64,000 nucleotides of DNA from Elusimicrobiota bacterium (lineage in GTDB: Bacteria > Elusimicrobiota > Elusimicrobia > UBA1565). Shown here piece by piece: positions 46,745-55,215 of the stretch. The notes under the pieces were generated by a model, which saw only the letters and a list, made by a program, of their open reading frames with translations, did no database searches and was not told the origin of the DNA. The stretch covers positions 22,589 through 86,588 of the forward strand of contig JACPXC010000011.1 in NCBI GenBank assembly GCA_016196755.1, in the 5' to 3' direction. The position numbers and the translations under genes were made by a program. Numbering within the stretch: the first letter of the stretch is position 1; every line of letters starts with the position of its first letter.

Positions 46745-47827
46745 CTACTTCTTGGCCTTGCCGCGCGCCGGAGCCGCGGCGGGCTCGGATTCGGCCTCGT
46801 CCGTGACGGCCGGCGCCGGGGTGCCGGGCGCCACGAGGAACTTCTCGCGCAGCGCCTTCTCGAGCGCCTCCGCGGCCGGCAGGTTGTCGCGCAGGTGGGC
46901 CTTGGCGTTCTCGCGGCCCTGGCCGATGCGCTCGCCGTTGAAGATGAACCAGGCCCCCGACTTCTCGAGCAGGCCCGCCTCCACGCCCATGTCGACCAGG
47001 CAGCCTTCCTTCGAGATGCCGTAGCCGTGGATCATGTCGAAGACGGCCTGCCGGTAGGGCGGGGCCACCTTGTTCTTGACCACCTTCACGCGGCAGCGGG
47101 CGCCGTAGATCACGTCACCCTGCTTGAGGTTCTCGATGCGCCGGATGTCGAGGCGCACCGAGGAGTAGAACTTGAGCGCGAGTCCCCCGGTCGTCGTCTC
47201 GGGGTTGCCGAACATGACGCCGATCTTGTGGCGGATCTGGTTGATGAAGATGAGGGTCGTGTGGGTGCGCGCCAGAGTCGAGGTCAGCTTGCGCAGGGCC
47301 TGGCTCATGAGCCGCGCCTGCAGGCCCATGTGGCTGTCGCCCATCTCGCCCTCGATCTCGGCCTGCGGCACCAGCGCCGCCACCGAGTCGACCACGATGA
47401 CGTCGAGCGCGCCGGAGCGCACCAGCTTCTCGACGATCTCGAGCGCCTGCTCGCCGGAGTCGGGCTGGGTGATGAGCAGGTTGTCGGTGTCCACACCCAG
47501 GGCCTTCGCGTAGGCCGGGTCCATGGCATGCTCGGCGTCTATGTAGGCGGCTTGTCCGCCGGCCTTCTGTGCCTGAGCTACGACCTGGAGGGCCAAAGTC
47601 GTCTTGCCGGAAGACTCCGGGCCGTAGATCTCGATGACGCGCCCGCGCGGGAGGCCGCCGACGCCCAGCGCCAGGTCCAAGGAAAGGGCCCCGGTGGAGA
47701 TGACGTCGATCTTCGCCTTCGTGTCCTTGTCGCCCAAGCGCATGATGGCCTCGCGCCCGTAGGCCTTCTCGATCTGCTGGAGCGCCAGCTCCAGAGCCTT
47801 CGCCTTCCCGTCGCTTTGCTGCGTCAT
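46745..47827 (-). CDS. recA: RecA recombinase
   Basis: A 360-residue RecA. The Walker A motif is [12 protein letters not shown], and the L1/L2 region and MAW-type signature ([25 protein letters not shown], in the family position) are intact. The C-terminus is Lys/Ala-rich and disordered. It coats single-stranded DNA, promotes strand exchange and triggers LexA-type self-cleavage. A GGAGG RBS lies 8 bases from the ATG. Its promoter carries a palindrome between the -10 and -35 boxes, suggesting SOS-style repression. The following gene is a tyrosine recombinase. Confidence 0.98.
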   Translation of the reverse strand: MTQQSDGKAKALELALQQIEKAYGREAIMRLGDKDTKAKIDVISTGALSLDLALGVGGLPRGRVIEIYGPESSGKTTLALQVVAQAQKAGGQAAYIDAEHAMDPAYAKALGVDTDNLLITQPDSGEQALEIVEKLVRSGALDVIVVDSVAALVPQAEIEGEMGDSHMGLQARLMSQALRKLTSTLARTHTTLIFINQIRHKIGVMFGNPETTTGGLALKFYSSVRLDIRRIENLKQGDVIYGARCRVKVVKNKVAPPYRQAVFDMIHGYGISKEGCLVDMGVEAGLLEKSGAWFIFNGERIGQGRENAKAHLRDNLPAAEALEKALREKFLVAPGTPAPAVTDEAESEPAAAPARGKAKK

Positions 47828-47867
47828 TCTATGTTCCTCCGTGGGGTGTTCGTCATCACGGCCTTCT

Positions 47868-47895
47868 ATTATACATATGTACAGTAAAAATACAA
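47868..47895 (-). promoter_or_regulatory. recA promoter with embedded palindromic operator
   Basis: Minus strand: TTGTAT (47890-47895), 16 bases, TATAAT (47868-47873). The 10-bp palindrome TACATATGTA (47872-47881) fills the spacer and touches the -10. It lies in the wider frame TATACATATGTACAGT, which has the length and symmetry of a LexA box. This AT-rich patch stands out in GC-rich DNA. Confidence 0.65.
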
Positions 47896-47940
47896 GAGGC
47901 TATTTTGGGAGGACGACGGGGCGGGGACCGGGGAACAGCC

Positions 47941-48453
47941 CTAGCGCATGGGGTCGAAGCGGGCGCGGTCCATGATGGCGAGCGTGGTGCGCAGCTCGAC
48001 GGCCGGGCCGGAGGGCGCCGGCTGGGCCGTGACGGATGCCACCATAGCGGTGCTGGAGTCCCACCAGAAGTAGGTATGGTCCTGGCGGCGAGGCTCCCCG
48101 TATTGCAGGGACAGGTCCCCCACCACGCGCTCGAGCGGCTTCTTCTTGGAGAAGTCACGGCTGTACACGGCCTCCAGGCGGACCAGGCGGCCCCGGCGGA
48201 ACCCCAGAGTCAAGGACTCCACGGCGTCCGGCAGGTACTTGGCCTGTCCCCTCTGGATAGTAATACGCTCACCCCCCCAAGAAGGTTCCCTCGAGGTCGA
48301 CCAATCGCGCACCGGGGGATAGACTATTTTCACGTCTTGGAGACGGTCGCCGAGCTTGAGGTTCTCGAGGTAGCGCTGGATCGGGGGCGGCTCCAGTTGG
48401 GCCCCGGCCGGGACGGCCGAAGCGGCCAGGAGCAGCACAAAGAGGGCGCGCAT
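47941..48453 (-). CDS. Small secreted protein of unknown function
   Basis: A 170-residue exported protein with a signal peptide (1-18, MRALFVLLLAASAVPAGAQ). The mature part is beta-rich and resembles in style the small secreted proteins that carry repeated LKLGDRLQDVKIVYPP-like strands, but I cannot name the family. It lies 4 bases after the beta-lactamase-fold gene and is probably cotranscribed with it; both would act in the periplasm. Confidence 0.75.
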   Translation of the reverse strand: MRALFVLLLAASAVPAGAQLEPPPIQRYLENLKLGDRLQDVKIVYPPVRDWSTSREPSWGGERITIQRGQAKYLPDAVESLTLGFRRGRLVRLEAVYSRDFSKKKPLERVVGDLSLQYGEPRRQDHTYFWWDSSTAMVASVTAQPAPSGPAVELRTTLAIMDRARFDPMR

Positions 48454-48457
48454 GGCG

Positions 48458-49528
48458 CTAGCGGGCTACGCCGCCGCCGGACTTGGCCGTGAGGCCGCTG
48501 TCGCCGCGGTAGTGCTTGTAGGTGACCTTGCCCAACCGGGCGATGAAGTCCTTGGCGGTGGGGTAGTTGTCGACCCGCCCGGTCAGGACCACCATCACGT
48601 AGTCGCCGTTGGGCGAGAAGACGATCGAGGCGTCGTGGCAGGAACGGCGCAGGAGGCCGGTCTTATGGGCGATCTGCCAGCCCGGCGGGAGGTGCTTGGC
48701 CAGGCGCGAGCGCGCGCGCTTGCGCTTGAGGATGTCGAGCATGAGTTCGGAGGCGAAGCCGTTGACGAGCTCGCCGCGGTAGATGCGCTCGAGCAAAACC
48801 CCCATCTCGCGCGCGGTCGTGTAGTTCTCGCCGCGCACCTGGTCCGAGCTCAGGCGCAGGCCGTCGGGGTTGATCTCGGTGTAGACCAGGCCCATCTGCG
48901 GGAAATACTGCTGGAGAAAGCCGATCCCGACCTCGTCGAGGAGCAGCATCATCGCGGTGTTGTCGGACTCCTTGATGAGCTTCTCGAGCAGGTAGCGCAC
49001 CGTGTAGGAGGTGCCGTCGCGGCTCCACTTGAGCGAGCCCGAGCCGCCCATGCGGGTCGTGCGCCGGAGCTTGAGCTTGGAGTAGAGCGAGAGCTGGCCG
49101 CGCTGGATCTTCTCGAACACCCCGATCATGATCGGGAGCTTGATGAGCGACGCCGCGGGGAACAGGTCGTCGGAGTGGTACGACCACTCCCAGCCGCGCT
49201 GGAGGTCCTTGACGTAGAGCGCCGTCCGCCAGCGCCGGGAGGCGGCGGCGCGCTCGAGCTCGGCGGTCATGGCGTCGAAGGAGGCCCTAAACGGGTCGGG
49301 CGCGCCGGGTTCCGCGGGGGCCTCGGCAGGCGGCTCGGCCGGCGTCCCCGCCTCGCGCATAAAGACCTCGCCGCCGGGTGCGGCCGGCCCGCCCTGGACG
49401 AGGATCTCCGCCCCGGTCGACAACAGGCCGCCCGGCCCCAGCAGGGCGTAGGCGGCGGGACCGGCCACGGCCAAGGCCGCCAGGGGGAGACCCAGGCGCG
49501 GCGACGGCGTCCACGACAGGACCGACAA
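48458..49528 (-). CDS. Beta-lactamase/transpeptidase-fold (class A-like) protein
   Basis: A protein of about 356 residues. There is no ATG in a suitable place. I propose the TTG at 49528, which follows AGGG at a normal distance and opens a membrane helix; longer frames overlap clpC. After a linker, the penicillin-binding fold has Ser-x-x-Lys in PAASLIKLP (about residue 135), SDN in KESDNTAMM (about 195) and KTG in AHKTGLLRR (about 292). These are the three serine penicillin-binding motifs. I cannot find the usual omega-loop Glu with its Asn (ExxxN) that class A lactamases need for deacylation, so it may be a membrane-anchored penicillin-binding or carboxypeptidase-like enzyme. Confidence 0.82.
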   Translation of the reverse strand: MSVLSWTPSPRLGLPLAALAVAGPAAYALLGPGGLLSTGAEILVQGGPAAPGGEVFMREAGTPAEPPAEAPAEPGAPDPFRASFDAMTAELERAAASRRWRTALYVKDLQRGWEWSYHSDDLFPAASLIKLPIMIGVFEKIQRGQLSLYSKLKLRRTTRMGGSGSLKWSRDGTSYTVRYLLEKLIKESDNTAMMLLLDEVGIGFLQQYFPQMGLVYTEINPDGLRLSSDQVRGENYTTAREMGVLLERIYRGELVNGFASELMLDILKRKRARSRLAKHLPPGWQIAHKTGLLRRSCHDASIVFSPNGDYVMVVLTGRVDNYPTAKDFIARLGKVTYKHYRGDSGLTAKSGGGVAR

Positions 49529-49536
49529 TAGGCGGT

Positions 49537-49561
49537 CCCTCGCTCGACTTATGAGCGAGGG
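49537..49561 (-). terminator. 9-bp hairpin downstream of clpC that covers the next gene's RBS
   Basis: Perfect arms CCCTCGCTC/GAGCGAGGG with a 7-base loop, starting 14 bases after the clpC stop. There is no T-run. The second arm includes the GCGAGGG that would be the RBS of the TTG-started downstream gene, so hairpin formation could block translation of that gene. Confidence 0.55.
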
Positions 49562-49574
49562 CCGCCTTTCGGGA

Positions 49575-52049
49575 TCACCCGGTGTGGGCTGCCGTCTTGG
49601 TCGTGAAGACAAGCTTGTCGTCCTTCTTGTCGAAGTCGCAGAGGATGACCGCCCCGGTCTCGAACTTCCGGAGCAGCATGTCCTCGGCCAACGGGTCCTC
49701 GACAAGGCGCTGGATCACGCGGCCGAGCGGGCGCGCCCCGTAGTTCGGGTCGAAGCCCTTCTCGACGAGCGCGGTCTTGGCGGCCTGCGTGAACTCGATC
49801 TTGTAGGCCTGGCTCTCCACCTTCTTGACCACCTTCTTGAGCATGAGCTCGAGGATGGTGCTCATCTCCGTCTCGGTGAGCGGGTGGAAGACCAAGACCT
49901 CGTCGATGCGGTTGATGAACTCGGGGTTGAAGACGCGCTTGACCTCGTCCATCACCGTGTCCTTCATCGCCCGGTAGTCCTTCTCGGTGTTCTCCGTGCC
50001 GGCCGCGAACCCGAGCGACTTGCCCTTGGAGATGAGCCGCGCGCCGACGTTGGAGGTCATGATGATGACGGTGTTCTTAAACGACACCTTGTGCCCGAGG
50101 TTGTCGGACAGGATGCCGTCCTCCATGACCTGCAGGAGGATGTTAAACACGTCGGGGTGCGCCTTCTCGATCTCGTCGAGCAGGACGACGGAGTAGGGCT
50201 TGCGGCGCACGGCCTCGGTGAGCTGGCCGCCCTCTTCGTAGCCGACGTAGCCGGGAGGGGCGCCGATCAGGCGCGAGACCGCGAACTTCTCCATGTACTC
50301 GGACATGTCGATGCGGATCATCGCGTCCTCGTTGCCGAAGAGGGTCTCCGCGAGGGTCCGGGCGAGCTCGGTCTTGCCGACGCCGGTGGGGCCGAGGAAC
50401 ACGAAGGAGCCGACCGGCTTCTTGGGGTCTTTCAAGCCGGTGCGCGAGCGCCGGATGGCCTGGCTGATGACCTTGATGGCCTCTTCCTGGCCGACCATGC
50501 GCTTGTGGAGCTCGTCCTCCATCTTGACGAGCTTCTGGGTCTCGGTCTCGGTGAGCCGGGTGACCGGCACGCCGGTCCACTTGGAGACGACGACGGCGAT
50601 GTCGTCCTCGCCGATGGTGGGGACGGTCTGGTCGCGCTTGTCGCGCCACTTCTTCTTCTCGTCCTCGAGGGCCTTGCGCGCCTCCTTCTCCTTGTCGCGC
50701 AGGCGGGCGGCCTTCTCGTACTCCTGGTTGGCGATGGCCGAGGACTTCTCCTTGACGACGTCCTCGATGGCGACCTCGCGCTCCTTGAACACGGGCGGGG
50801 CCTGCGTGGTCTGCAGGCGCGCGCGGGAGCCGGCCTCGTCGATCAGGTCGATCGCCTTGTCCGGGAGGTAGCGGTCGGTGATGTAGCGGTCGGAGAGCTC
50901 GGCGGCGGCGCGCAGGGCGCCGTCGGTGTACTTGGCCTTGTGGTGCGCCTCGTACTTGTCCTTGAGCCCGGTCAGGATCTTGACCGTGTCGTCGACCGAG
51001 GGCGGCTCGACGAGGACGGACTGGAAGCGGCGCTCGAGCGCGGCGTCGTGCTCGATGTACTTGCGGTACTCGTCGAGGGTGGTAGCGCCGATGCACTGCA
51101 GCTCGCCGCGCGCGAGCGCGGGCTTGAGCATGTTCGAGGCGTCGATGGCGCCCTCGGCGGCGCCGGCCCCGATGACGGTGTGCAGCTCGTCGATGAAGAG
51201 GATGACCGAGTTGCGGCTCCGGCGGATCTCCTCGATGATGTTCTTCAAGCGCTGCTCGAACTCGCCGCGGTACTTGGTGCCGGCGACGACGGCGGCCAAG
51301 TCCAGCGTGAGGACCCGCTTGGAGGCCAACAGCTCGGGGATGTCCCCGGACATGATCTTCTGGGCCAGGCCCTCGACGATGGCGGTCTTGCCGACGCCGG
51401 GGTCGCCGATGAGGACGGGGTTGTTCTTGGTACGGCGCGCGCAGATCTGGATGACCCGCTCGATCTCGTTCTCTCGGCCGATGACGGGGTCGAGCTTGCC
51501 CTCGCGGGCGAGCACCGTCAGGTCGCGGCCGAACTCATCGAGCGTCGGGGTCTTGGACTTGGAGCGCCCGCCGGGGCCGGGCTGGGCCTGACCGGGCTGG
51601 GGCGCCTGCTGGCCCTCGCCGAGGAGGTTGAGGACCTCCTCGCGGACGACGTCGAGCCGCAGCCCGAGGTTCTCGAGCACACGGGCGGCGACGCCTTCCT
51701 CTTCCCTGATAAGGCCGAGGAGCAGGTGCTCGGTGCCGACGTAGGAGTGCCCCATGTGCTGGGCCTCCTCGACGGCGTACTCGAGGACCTTCTTGGCGCG
51801 CGGCGTGAAGGGGATCTCGCCGAGCAGCATCACGTTGTCGCCGGTGCCGACGATCTTCTCGATCTCGGAGCGCACGCGGCGCAGGTCGACGCCGAGGTTG
51901 GCGAGGACCTGGGCGGCGACGCCCTCGCCCAAGGCGATGAGGCCGAGCAGGATGTGCTCGGTGCCCACGTAGTCGTGGTTGAGGCGCTTGGCCTCTTCCT
52001 GGGCGATCAAGATGACGCGCTGGGCTCGTTCGGTGAATCTGTTGGACAT
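49575..52049 (-). CDS. clpC: ClpC-type AAA+ chaperone of the Clp protease
   Basis: An 824-residue AAA+ unfoldase. The start at 52049 ([20 protein letters not shown]) has a GGGGAAA RBS; a longer frame is not used. In order: a double ClpN domain (about 1-145), first AAA module with [10 protein letters not shown] and [10 protein letters not shown], a UVR domain in the middle ([18 protein letters not shown], about 430), second AAA module with [10 protein letters not shown] and [11 protein letters not shown], and a short C-terminal D2 domain. It unfolds proteins and feeds them to ClpP. The UVR domain is a mark of ClpC rather than ClpA or ClpB, although a full-length M domain is not present. The downstream gene is a penicillin-binding fold protein. 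Confidence 0.97.
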   Translation of the reverse strand: MSNRFTERAQRVILIAQEEAKRLNHDYVGTEHILLGLIALGEGVAAQVLANLGVDLRRVRSEIEKIVGTGDNVMLLGEIPFTPRAKKVLEYAVEEAQHMGHSYVGTEHLLLGLIREEEGVAARVLENLGLRLDVVREEVLNLLGEGQQAPQPGQAQPGPGGRSKSKTPTLDEFGRDLTVLAREGKLDPVIGRENEIERVIQICARRTKNNPVLIGDPGVGKTAIVEGLAQKIMSGDIPELLASKRVLTLDLAAVVAGTKYRGEFEQRLKNIIEEIRRSRNSVILFIDELHTVIGAGAAEGAIDASNMLKPALARGELQCIGATTLDEYRKYIEHDAALERRFQSVLVEPPSVDDTVKILTGLKDKYEAHHKAKYTDGALRAAAELSDRYITDRYLPDKAIDLIDEAGSRARLQTTQAPPVFKEREVAIEDVVKEKSSAIANQEYEKAARLRDKEKEARKALEDEKKKWRDKRDQTVPTIGEDDIAVVVSKWTGVPVTRLTETETQKLVKMEDELHKRMVGQEEAIKVISQAIRRSRTGLKDPKKPVGSFVFLGPTGVGKTELARTLAETLFGNEDAMIRIDMSEYMEKFAVSRLIGAPPGYVGYEEGGQLTEAVRRKPYSVVLLDEIEKAHPDVFNILLQVMEDGILSDNLGHKVSFKNTVIIMTSNVGARLISKGKSLGFAAGTENTEKDYRAMKDTVMDEVKRVFNPEFINRIDEVLVFHPLTETEMSTILELMLKKVVKKVESQAYKIEFTQAAKTALVEKGFDPNYGARPLGRVIQRLVEDPLAEDMLLRKFETGAVILCDFDKKDDKLVFTTKTAAHTG

Positions 52050-52243
52050 AAAGTTTCCCCTTGCGTGGGGGATAGCGGCTCCTAGTCGGCCCTCGACGGA
52101 GAAGGCCGCCACGCCTTAGTATGGTATCAAATTGTTTCTTTTTCAATATCTAGTACGTCGGAACATGTCTGTGTATTACGTGTATACGGGGAAGCGGGGC
52201 GCTTGGCCTTGACAAAAAGGCGTCGTGACATCATAATATCGTG
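52050..52243. other. Divergent intergenic region between clpC and the toxin-antitoxin pair
   Basis: This 194-base gap is distinctly AT-richer than its surroundings. The part near clpC holds a TTGTTTCTTTTTCAATATC stretch in one orientation. The part near the antitoxin gene holds the promoter at 52209-52237. It also contains short direct repeats of GTGA (CGTGACATCATAATATCGTGA), which could be the antitoxin operator. No further gene is seen. Confidence 0.6.
52209..52237 (+). promoter_or_regulatory. Promoter of the toxin-antitoxin operon
   Basis: A perfect TTGACA (52209-52214), 17 bases and CATAAT (52232-52237), ending 6 bases before the ATG at 52244. The -10 region sits within CATCATAATATCGTGATG, an imperfect palindrome (CATCA/TGATG arms), which fits autoregulation by the antitoxin. 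Confidence 0.7.
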
Positions 52244-52495
52244 ATGCCTAAAGACAAGCCTGCCGCCCCGCAAAGGCAAGCCACGACCATCCATATGGAC
52301 AAAGACCTCCTCAGGGCGTTGCGCCTGAAGGCGGCGACGACCGGCGTCACCATCTCCTCCCAGGCGAACGCCGCCTTGCGGCGCGCCCTGACCGAGGAAG
52401 ACCGCTGGCTCCGGATCTTCGAGGAGCGCCGCGGCCGTCCGGCTCGCCCCTACGAGGAATTCCTGGCCGAACTCAAGCGGGATGGCAAGATTTAA
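52244..52495 (+). CDS. Antitoxin, ribbon-helix-helix type
   Basis: An 83-residue small protein. The RHH DNA-binding part is TTIHMDKDLLRALRLKAATTGVTISSQ (given in pieces), with a strand and two helices around residues 14-50. The C-terminal helix rich in Glu and Arg would wrap the toxin. Either the GTG at 52241 or the ATG at 52244 may be used; the -10 box 6 bases before the ATG points to 52244 and a leaderless mRNA. The gene overlaps the toxin gene by 14 bases, the usual layout of a type II toxin-antitoxin operon. Confidence 0.85.
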   Translation: MPKDKPAAPQRQATTIHMDKDLLRALRLKAATTGVTISSQANAALRRALTEEDRWLRIFEERRGRPARPYEEFLAELKRDGKI

Positions 52496-52745
52496 CGTCT
52501 CCATCAGCGACAAGGCCGAAACCGACCTTCTGTCGATTCCCTTCCCGCTGCGCCGGCAGATCAACCAGCGAATCCTGGGACTGGCGGCCGCCCCCCGCCC
52601 CGACGGCTTCATGAGCATCGGGACCGACGGCGGGGCGGCGCTCTTCATCCACGGGTACGCGCTGCTCTACTCGATCGACGACGAGGACGCCCTCGTCATC
52701 GTCATCGCGATACTTCCGGATACCTTGCCGCCCAAGGGTTCCTGA
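52482..52745 (+). CDS. RelE/ParE-family toxin
   Basis: An 87-residue protein of the RelE/ParE fold: VSISDKAETDLLSIPFPLRRQIN forms the opening helices, followed by a short hairpin and the strand LFIHGYALLYSIDDEDALVIVIAIL. Length and order match the family, although it lacks a clear basic catalytic Arg/Lys cluster as in RelE, so a ParE-like gyrase or a weak RNase mode cannot be separated. It follows the antitoxin with overlap, so it is controlled by the same promoter. Confidence 0.83.
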   Translation: MARFNVSISDKAETDLLSIPFPLRRQINQRILGLAAAPRPDGFMSIGTDGGAALFIHGYALLYSIDDEDALVIVIAILPDTLPPKGS

Positions 52746-52746
52746 C

Positions 52747-53232
52747 ATGCGCGACCCCTTCACCTGGCTCTTGGCCCAGTTAGGGACCTCCATGGGTCCG
52801 GTGATAGCCATCGCCCTCATCCTGCTCCTGGTCTTCTGGGGGCGGATCCTCGGCCTCCTGCGCCGTCTGATCCTCGGCCTGCGCCAGACGGCGCGGCGCG
52901 CCGCGCACCCGGGCGCCAAGCTCTGCGCCGACTGCGCGGCCGAGTTGGGGGAGCCCGAGGGCGAGACGGCGTGGCGGCTGTGCCCGGCCTGCCAAGGGGC
53001 CTGGCTGAAGGAGAGGGCCCTGGCCGCCCGGCTCTCAGCCCTGAACAAGCCCGCCAAGGAGTGGGTGCCCGAGGCCGGCAAGGAGATATTGCCCTGCCCC
53101 GACTGTTCCAAGCCGCTCGAGGCCGGACGCCTCAAGGGCGAGGACTTCGCGGTCTACCGCTGCGCGCCCTGCGCGGGCCTGTGGCTGGGCCGCGTCGAGC
53201 GCATCTCGCTCGAGCTGCGGGTCCTGGGTTAG
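52747..53232 (+). CDS. Membrane protein with two zinc-ribbon (zf-TFIIB-like) domains
   Basis: A 161-residue protein. Residues 18-40 form a membrane helix (GPVIAIALILLLVFWGRIL). There are two zinc-ribbon units: LCADC (about 57-61) with CPACQGAW, and CPDC (about 117-120) with CAPCAGLWLGRVE. The CxxCxxxW ending is typical of the zf-TFIIB family of small bacterial zinc-ribbon proteins. Function is unknown. It starts right after the toxin stop and may be read from the toxin operon. Its 3' end overlaps the convergent pseudocaspase gene by 4 bases. Confidence 0.82.
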   Translation: MRDPFTWLLAQLGTSMGPVIAIALILLLVFWGRILGLLRRLILGLRQTARRAAHPGAKLCADCAAELGEPEGETAWRLCPACQGAWLKERALAARLSALNKPAKEWVPEAGKEILPCPDCSKPLEAGRLKGEDFAVYRCAPCAGLWLGRVERISLELRVLG

Positions 53233-55022
53233 AGGCCCGACACCGAGAACGCCGGGTCGCCCGCCGACGGCTCGGGCAAGAGGACCGGCGTCTGCTCGCG
53301 CCCCATCGCCTCCGCGCGCCGCGTCACCTGCCCCGAGACGTAGCCGAAGAGCTCGTCGACGGAGACCTTCCCGTCGCCGTCGCCGTCGGCCTCGCCGCGC
53401 AGGCCCTTGAGCAGCGCGTAGGTGAAGAGGCCGTGCTTGGCCTTGTCGAAGTCGCCGGCGGCCTGCGCGCCGGAGGCGGCCGAGAGCACCGCCAGCCGGC
53501 GCCCGGCGGAGGCCGGGACGGCGGCCGGAGCCGCACCCCCGGCGTCGAGGAGGACCAAGGCGCGCCGCGCGGGCGACGCCGCCAGGACGGAGGTCACCGC
53601 GGAGAGCGGCAGGAGAGTCTTCGGCTCGCCGGGCTTGCCGTCGAACGGGACCAGGGCCGGGCCGTCCGTCCCCGGCGCGCCGCGGCCCGCGAAGTAGACG
53701 AACGCGCGCGAGCCCTCGCGGAGGACGCCGGGCAGCCAGCGGGTCAGCGCCTCATCGAGGGCCTCTTTGGTCGCCGCCTCGTCGAGCAGCAGCTTGACGT
53801 TGGCCTCCGGCACGCCGGCCGTCCGGGCGAGGTACTTGGCCATGAGCTCCGCATCGCGCTCGGCGTAGCGCGCCGCGGGCCCGTCCTTGTGCCGGCTGAC
53901 GCCGACGACGAGCGCGGCGTCGTCGGGGCCGCCCGCGCCGACCGCGGCCGGCAGCTCGTCGACCGAGGCCTCGGCAGACCCGGCCGGCTGACCGGCGCCG
54001 CGCAGGACCACCTCGAAGCTCTTGACCGCGAGCACGACGCCGTTCTCGCCCAGAGCCTCGACGCGCAGCGAGGCCGTCTGCGACGCCGTCTCCGCGCCCA
54101 GCGTCCCGCCCAGCGAGACGGTGGCCTTCTGCCCCGGCGCGACGACACCCAGGTCCTTCTCGGACTCCGGCAGCGCCGCGGCCAGGACCGGACTGCCGGT
54201 CACCGAGAGCCGCACGCTCCCCGGCGCGGCCGCGTCGGGGTTCGAAAGCTCGACGGCCAGCGTGAAGGCCGTGCCCGCCTCGATGACGGAGTCCGGCCCG
54301 GCGTAGAGCCGCGCGTCGAGGGTCATCGCCGCCGATACGCCCGGGACCGGCATGCCCTTGGCGGGCTCCGGCTCCTCGGGCTTCTCCGCCGTGCCGGCCT
54401 TCTCCGCGCGCGCCAGCAGGTAACCCGAGCCGCCGCCGGCCACGATCAGCCCGCCGCCCTTGATCGCGTAGCGCATGCCGATGAGGCCGTCAACCGGCTC
54501 GAGGCGGTCGATGAGTCCGTCCCACTTCCAAAGCATCGGGCCCGAGATGACCCAGGTGCAGACGCTCGACAGCCTCATGCGCGCGTCGGTGCCCGAGCGC
54601 ACCGTGATGGTGCCCGAGCCCTCGGCGCAGAGCACCGGCACCCAGAGGTAGGTGCCGCGCAGGCGGGCCTTGAACTTGATGACGCCCTCGGTCAGGTCCA
54701 GGTAGAGGACGTCGGTGATCCGCATCCCCTTTCCCTTATAGACCGCGGATATGGGCCCGCCCTGCGTGAAGATGCGCACGCCCTTGCCGCGGAAGGTGCG
54801 CTCGCCGGGCGCGGCCTCCGAGAGCGCGAGCTCGCGGCCCTCGGCGTCGCGGAGGAAGGCGTAGAGCGCGCGCGCCAGGTCGGCGCGGGAGTCCTCGGCC
54901 AGCGCCCGGCAGGCGCCTCCCTCGCAAAGCTGGACCCCTTCGGAGGCGACGTTCTTTAAGGAGGAGCAGGCCGAGACGGCGGCAGCCAGGACGGCGGCGG
55001 CCAGGATGCGCGGGTTCTTCAT
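53229..55022 (-). CDS. Lipoprotein with caspase-like (peptidase C14) domain lacking the catalytic dyad
   Basis: A 597-residue lipoprotein. The signal ends in the lipobox AAVSACSS (Cys19). Residues 25-225 are an unknown N-terminal region and about 230-340 an Ig-like beta region. The caspase fold spans about 365-580: VVGVSRHKDGPAARYAERDA, FVYFAGRGAP and RRALVLLDAGGAAP. In active family members these read YFxGHG and LDAC. Here His is Arg (AGRGAP) and Cys is Gly (DAGG), so the enzyme should be inactive. An EF-hand-like loop (DGDGDGKVSVDELF) follows near residue 545. It may act as a calcium-responsive scaffold, decoy or binding protein on the outer membrane. Confidence 0.88.
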   Translation of the reverse strand: MKNPRILAAAVLAAAVSACSSLKNVASEGVQLCEGGACRALAEDSRADLARALYAFLRDAEGRELALSEAAPGERTFRGKGVRIFTQGGPISAVYKGKGMRITDVLYLDLTEGVIKFKARLRGTYLWVPVLCAEGSGTITVRSGTDARMRLSSVCTWVISGPMLWKWDGLIDRLEPVDGLIGMRYAIKGGGLIVAGGGSGYLLARAEKAGTAEKPEEPEPAKGMPVPGVSAAMTLDARLYAGPDSVIEAGTAFTLAVELSNPDAAAPGSVRLSVTGSPVLAAALPESEKDLGVVAPGQKATVSLGGTLGAETASQTASLRVEALGENGVVLAVKSFEVVLRGAGQPAGSAEASVDELPAAVGAGGPDDAALVVGVSRHKDGPAARYAERDAELMAKYLARTAGVPEANVKLLLDEAATKEALDEALTRWLPGVLREGSRAFVYFAGRGAPGTDGPALVPFDGKPGEPKTLLPLSAVTSVLAASPARRALVLLDAGGAAPAAVPASAGRRLAVLSAASGAQAAGDFDKAKHGLFTYALLKGLRGEADGDGDGKVSVDELFGYVSGQVTRRAEAMGREQTPVLLPEPSAGDPAFSVSGL

Positions 55023-55063
55023 AGAGGCGACGAGGATATCATTCTGTCAAGAAAAGACACTAC

Positions 55064-55086
55064 GCCCACAGTGGGCCCGGGGGCCC
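55064..55086. repeat. Overlapping GC palindromes in the intergenic region
   Basis: GCCCAC-A-GTGGGC (55064-55076) overlaps GGGCCC-GG-GGGCCC (55073-55086). They lie in the 193-base gap between divergent genes, which otherwise shows a possible TACAAT box near 55156. A regulatory role is possible but not shown. Confidence 0.5.
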
Positions 55087-55215
55087 AGCCCTCCATAGGT
55101 CGAATACTTTCGCGCCCGGAACCCCGTTGGCCCATAGGAGTCCGGAGGGCCATGGCTACAATCGGGGCGTCGCAACGGATTGAGAATGGTCAATACCCAA
55201 CGCCGAGAGGGCTTA

